Positions 59,353 through 64,000 of a stretch of 64,000 bases of DNA are shown here, in pieces (position 1 is the first letter of the stretch; the number at the start of each line of letters is the position of its first letter). A program made the translations under genes and the position numbers. Source of the DNA: Stratiolaelaps scimitus (Eukaryota; Arthropoda; Arachnida; Mesostigmata; Laelapidae); contig JABWDB010000001.1 of NCBI GenBank assembly GCA_019614645.1, forward strand, positions 23,925,501-23,989,500, read 5' to 3'. Under the pieces are notes generated by a model. It was not told where the DNA came from. It searched no databases and was given only the letters and a program-made list of their open reading frames with translations.

Positions 59353-61517
59353 GCAAAGGTAGGGACCCTTCTATAATTGGGGTACTCTTTATGGTGCGTA
59401 CTTGTGAATAGAGCGTTTCCTGTCCCAGGAACGGTCTATGAGAAGATTTTATTTATTATATTTTTGCAGATTTACAGTACTAAGCCAATTATCCGTTCCG
59501 CCTTGTGTTGTTTTGTGCGCTCGACGATCATCTCAATAGCATTTGCCACTTTGTTCTACTACGGATAATGAACGCGGTAAGTAGCATTTCGAACGCGCCC
59601 GGCTACAGGACACCAGCCGAAGCAGTTACGCACCTTCCCTAAAGATCGAAGTAATGCCAAGCGTGCCGACATTAGGGAAGAGATAGACTCCCAGCAGAGG
59701 GCGGTGGTTTTAGCCGGTAGAGGTGTTATGTCATCCACGTCAACGCTGCACTGGATCGGCCCACTTTAATAAAGATTGGAACGTCTCGGGTGGTGTCCGT
59801 GCGTTTGTAGAAAATTTGCTAATCTCAAAAAAAATGATAAAACGAATAGGGCTCGTAACGATATTCACGCTGGTCAAATGGGACGATGCGATGAGCCATT
59901 ATTAAGAAGTGAGATCAGTTGAAAAATTATTGAGTCTCAGCCATTCACCTGACCGACGAATATAACAAACATCTGTTGTCGATTGGGCGCCACCGCAATC
60001 ATCACTCACGCCTGCGTTACATCAGGCCGATCCTTCTAATTGCGTCATTAGGTCGGTGGCGTTTTCTATGACCATGTCGAACCCGGACTGAAGTAAAACC
60101 GTAAGGCAACGCGGAAAACAGGATGTCACCGAGCATGGTCTCGATGTGAGACCAACTCTCCCCCCGGGTGACAACTAGTACCAGAAAGCTCAACTGGGAA
60201 TTATCGCAAGCTCATCTAAATTGCATTCCAATGACAACGCCAGGAGAAGATAGCCTCGCCTCCGTGATGGTATTTCGATGGTGGTGGGCCCCAGCGTTAC
60301 AGTGGTGAGGTCGAATCTGTACCGGCCGCTTAGGCCAATATTCAGACAAACACAGATGCCGTATGAAAGCAGGCCTAGCCCAGACTGGACACATTTACAA
60401 CAGTCGATTGCTAAACTTTGAGAATGACCTCTTACAACGAGCGAAGGGCAGGGGACTACAATCATCAACTAGAGAACCACAGTGGAGAGAACTCCGGGAA
60501 GCCGATAGAGAGAAAATATCGTATAGGAAGAAGATAAACTGCAAAGACATTTATGTGTAAAAAGTGTCACAATCTAAATTATTTGGCCGTTCATTCTATT
60601 AGAATATCCATTTTCATGTATTTCATTAGATTGCGAATGGGTTTGCTCAGTAGTTCCTTACATATTCAGGCCTCTTAACTTTAGATAAGTACGAGGTCTG
60701 TGCAGAGGAGCAAAGGGTATTGGATACAGCTGAACTCTTGATGTCGTTGCCCGGACGCTTGTTCAAAGGATTAGCATTCGCCGTCATCTCTGGAGTACCT
60801 GCAAGACGATACGATGCGTACTCCGTGATGCGATTAACTGGTTGTGTTCTGTTAATGCACACCGACTCACCACATGATATGTACTCGTGGGTTGGTTGAT
60901 GTGCAGCCACAAGATGTTCTTTGAAGGACAGCAGAAATATCCCTGCTACCGTTGCCTCTCGGAGGTTGGCTGTAGGGTAAGGATGATACAGGAGAAACTA
61001 ATGCATTGGGGAGGGGAGAAGCTCCAACTAGCTGTTCTATATCTCGTTGTTGCTGAACAACAAGGACAACGGGGGATAAGCCACACGACGTACGCTGCCG
61101 GGTGAGCTGGTGTAGGCAGTTAATTTGTGGCTGCTCTTTCCTTTGGACTGCCTCCAATACACGTTGCCGATCAGCGGATCAGCACAGTCATCAGACATCA
61201 AAAGACCAAGAAGCAGGGACATCATAGACTCCGGTGACTAGGCGCCGAGTTTGCGATACAAAAAAAACGCGAGCTTATGGCCTTACCTCAGCTAATGCAG
61301 GAAAGCCTGGGGTACGGAGAATATGCCGTGATTGGACACCTAATCAGCGAGAACGACATATTTAACTCTGCCCAATAAATCAAAGCTAAGATCAGTTTTG
61401 CTCCCTTTTCAGCGATTTTCGGTCTCATTAACACTAAGCAAGTAAAGTTGATACATGTGAACATGCAATATTAGTAAGTAAGCTAAAGTGTTGGGCGGGT
61501 TAAAACGATTGGGTAGA
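59353..61517. other. Stretch without a recognised gene
   Basis: The minus frames 60190-60468 and 60867-61157 (92-96 codons) lack motifs. The region next to 61517 may include the decayed 3' part of the mariner remnant, but no terminal repeat was found. Confidence 0.4.
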
Positions 61518-62360
61518 TCAAGAAAGCGCCCTTCTCCCAGAAAGTATTTGGGCAAAAAACTGATCGAGGTGGGTTTTGATGCCCTCCGAGTTTTGGAAGC
61601 CTTTGCTATTGAGGAAATTTTGAAGCGAGCGAAAAAGATGAAAATCTGAAGGTGCGAGGCCAGGACTATAGGGCGGGTCTTGCACAACATTCGAGGAGAA
61701 CTCCAACAATATTTCACAAGTGCGCAAAGATGTGAGATCTGTCGTCATCATTGTGGAAAGTCACCCCTCGCCTTTTTGCCATTTCTGGGCGTTTTAGGGC
61801 GATCGCTTCCCTCAGACGATTCAATTGATCACAGTATTTGGCAGCACTGATGGTCTCGTTTTCCGGAAGAAGCTTGTACAGCATTCCTTTATAAATACAA
61901 AGCAGGACTGTTTTCGAGTGAAACATGGCCTTGGCCAAATCCTCCGTAACCATATTCTTCAATGGAGGGCCCTCCTTGCTTTTTTCATCTGTGCGCTGTC
62001 GCAGGTGACTATCATTTAACAGGTTGTGCCGCACCCAGATAGTGCCACAACTCACGTATTCAGCGTTTCTTGCAAATGCACCAGCAACACTTCAAATATC
62101 CTGAATTGTCAGGCATAGATTTTCGTCCATCGAAACAACAGTCTGACTTGAATCTACTGTTGATGGAAAACCAACGCGCGGTTTATCTGCCAAGCCAAAA
62201 TCTCCTACACAAAAACGCATGAAACATTATCTATGCACTTCGCGTTATCTACGGCATCAGATCCATACACTAGGCAAATCATGTGAGCTGTTTGAGCAGT
62301 TAGTTCTTCTTGGAAATGGAAATGCATAATGTGCCAATAATGTTCAGAAATCTTCTCCAT
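61518..62360 (-). pseudogene. Mariner-family transposase remnant 1
   Basis: From right to left: MEKISEHYWHIMHFHFQEEL followed by QTAHMICLVYGSDAVD (N-terminal helix-turn-helix), GDFGLADKPRVGFPSTVDSS (linker), then GMLYKLLPENETISAAKYCD, RLREAIALKRPEMAKRRGVT followed by FHNDDDRSHI (second catalytic Asp region), and PPYSPGLAPSDFHLFRSLQN (third Asp in APSD). Each block is a hallmark of mariner transposases, which use three Asp residues and are about 345 residues long. The first catalytic block (TGDEKW in relatives) seems deleted, and at least three frame changes and several stops are present. No terminal inverted repeats or TA duplication were recognised. It is an old, dead copy of a lineage different from the remnant at 63421. 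Confidence 0.85.
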
Positions 62361-63222
62361 CTTCGAGAGCAATTTGTTTGACAACAACACTGATCAACAA
62401 TGGCGCAGAACAATGGCACCAAACGATAACCGAAAGACCGTTTTATCTATAGCAATAAACAACGCGGCGCTGGCAGGAAAGTGCCCGTTGCTTTTGCACA
62501 ACGAAAGCCAAAGATTCTACGAACTTTTTCGCCGACTCAAGACACAGATTCTTATTAAGGATGATTATTATTGGAGTTATGAATAATTGACACATTTTTA
62601 ACTCGAATACTGTAGATTGAGTTGCAAGTGCTAGGTGCCGCTTTGGCCCAGACAAAGAGTTCGTCAGTACAGAATATTCGTCAGCATTCGCTTCTGGAAG
62701 CGTCTAGTTTTTATCGCTTTCGTCCACTTTCTACGTACGCTATTAGTGTAGATCTCAAGCATCCGGATCGGTCTTTGGTTCAAGGTATTATTAGTTCAAA
62801 TTCGTATAGTTCTCGATTCTAATTGTTGTCCTATACCGGGCTTCGTGCCGTCCGTAAAGAATGCGTGCTATTCAAACACAAATACAATTACGTACGTGAT
62901 TATTCTGCAAAGCTCTGTCCGCTGTGATGGGCCAAGATGGCATGATATTGATTAGACCGTTTTCTCGACGATTTCAAAATATTCGCTCATTCACGAAATG
63001 CCCTTATATGCAGAGGCTATTCCAGTATAACACGCAGTTTTACCAGCACAAATAGTCTATTATGCGTATACGCTATTCACCGTATTGATTCGCATATTGG
63101 ATCCGTAAGAATCACCTCTAAAAGTATCCATCATTCTAGGCTTGCCCGAGTGTATTTTGAGCAGACCAAAAACAGTAATTTTAATAATTCGTTCCGATAT
63201 TGACGAGGCATTCATATTATAC
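62361..63222. other. Non-coding spacer between the mariner remnants
   Basis: Short unsupported frames only. No gene, terminal repeat or RNA was recognised. Confidence 0.4.
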
Positions 63223-63238
63223 ATATATATATATATAC
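63223..63238. repeat. (AT)n microsatellite
   Basis: About 16 nt of TA repeat. Confidence 0.9.
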
Positions 63239-63420
63239 TTGGTGGATAAATATGTTCCCTGTATCGGCATGTTCGGCTCACCATCGGTGGAAGGTTTGTA
63301 CTTTGGTGGAAAGGGCGTTCCTTGACATTGCAGATCACAAACAACAAAGCCCATTCATTGTTCATGTCGATTTTGTTCACAACATCTACGAATGGAGACA
63401 TGTCAATGGGTGTAACCAAA

Positions 63421-64000
63421 ATGGACCATTACATATCGGGCCGAATTAAGCACTACTACTTTAAGGGTTATGATGCAACCCAGATAAAAAGGAAGTCAAA
63501 TGCAGTTGAGAAGAGCCTGCCCCACCTGTGCGCTATAGAATCAGTGAATTTAATAGAGGCCGAACCAGCGCCCAACATGATCCATATCCGGGAGATTCAA
63601 AAACGGCAATGATTGAAGAAAATGTGTGAAAATTACATGAGATAGTGGTCCAGGATAGTCGAGTTAAGACTCGAGAAATTGTGGAGGCATTAAGGGTTAG
63701 CAAGGGTTCAGTTGTCTCCATCGTACGCCGCGGTATAAAAAACTTAACAGCAAGTAGGTGCCGTGCAGCTTGACTGTGACCGAAGACTGAACAGAGTGAC
63801 GCTTCAAGTGCTGTCCCCAGCAGATAAAGAGAAATCCGGGAGGCTTTTGGCGCCGGTTCGTAACCATTGATAAAAGCTGGATTCGCACACCCGAAAACCA
63901 AACAAGCCACCACATGGTGTACTGCACTGTATGAAAAACCACTAACAAATGTCAGGACTGATGAATTTGCTGTATTTTGGGATACAAACGGAACTATTCT
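63421..64000 (+). pseudogene. Mariner-family transposase remnant 2, cut by the window end
   Basis: ATG at 63421 starts MDHYISGRIKHYYFKGYDAT and then QIKRKSNAVEKSLP, a mariner N-terminal helix-turn-helix. After a frameshift near 63540-63560 the protein resumes with MIEENV, a TGA, then LHEIVVQDSRVKTREIVEAL and RVSKGSVVSIV (second helix-turn-helix), stops near 63770, then FWRRFVTIDKSWIRTPE (first catalytic Asp) in another frame and RTDEFAVFWDTNGTIL at the window edge. The order and content are those of a mariner transposase through about its first half; the remainder lies outside. The copy is dead. It faces away from remnant 1 and differs from it in the N-terminal and SVVSI blocks, so two lineages inserted here separately. 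Confidence 0.85.

Noticed and set aside
59159..59362. Plus frame with SGKTPGVDGFAPCF, resembling a LINE motif
   Set aside because: The resemblance covers about a dozen residues only, while the minus strand matches over about 35 residues including LRQ..EK.
63533..63948. Minus-strand frames of 83 and 126 codons
   Set aside because: They lie opposite the plus-strand mariner remnant, whose protein blocks are recognisable.
1..64000. CRISPR arrays, bacterial operons, intact tRNA or rRNA genes
   Set aside because: No regularly spaced repeats, no operon-like gene packing and no complete cloverleaf or rRNA core sequence was seen on either strand.

Overview
This is a stretch of nuclear DNA from a multicellular animal, most likely an arthropod. 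It is AT-rich and mostly non-coding, with many (AT)n microsatellites, degenerate tRNA-derived SINE-like sequences, decayed LINE fragments and Tc1/mariner transposons. There are no bacterial-style operons, ribosome binding sites or dense gene arrays. The mix of Tc1 and mariner elements, pure AT microsatellites and short GC-rich islands would suit a mite or a similar chelicerate or insect. That is an inference from general character; no species-specific gene was recognised.

Layout. 1-15 kb is AT-rich intergenic or intronic DNA with two copies of a dispersed repeat (938-1150 and 4588-4707), a compact TATA-hairpin-AATAAA unit near 5.1 kb, a SINE-like copy at 11.0 kb, and two unusually long unexplained open frames (11638-12222 plus; 13960-14625 minus with one internal TGA). 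15.4-16.6 kb is a GC-rich island with triplet repeats. 16.6-27 kb is quiet except for SINE-like copies and a near-perfect 61-nt hairpin at 20671-20731. 27.4-28.5 kb and 33.2-33.8 kb are GC-rich islands holding sequences that look like exon ends with good splice signals. 38392-39965 is a complete but inactivated Tc1-type transposon with about 230-bp inverted repeats, next to the 3' end of a LINE carrying a restriction-like-endonuclease-type C-terminal domain (40015-40508). 41.2-42.2 kb is a GC-rich island on the minus strand with the best-looking coding exon in the window (41764-42167). 43-51 kb holds a possible LINE endonuclease remnant, a GC-rich region with several overlapping open frames (47.9-48.85 kb) and a LINE C-terminal remnant (49822-50466). 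54.7-55.2 kb is another GC-rich island with overlapping open frames. 59.0-59.4 kb is a LINE reverse-transcriptase remnant. The right end carries two different mariner transposase remnants in opposite orientations (61518-62360 minus; 63421-64000 plus, running off the window).

How it works together. No complete host gene, tRNA, rRNA or CRISPR array could be recognised. The GC-rich islands may be exons or 5' regions of host genes with long introns, but none matches a family I can name. All firm identifications are transposable elements, and every one of them is broken. I found no convincing evidence of a new biological system. The most testable leads are the candidate exons with splice signals, the 61-nt hairpin, and the Tc1-type element whose ends are far better preserved than its transposase.
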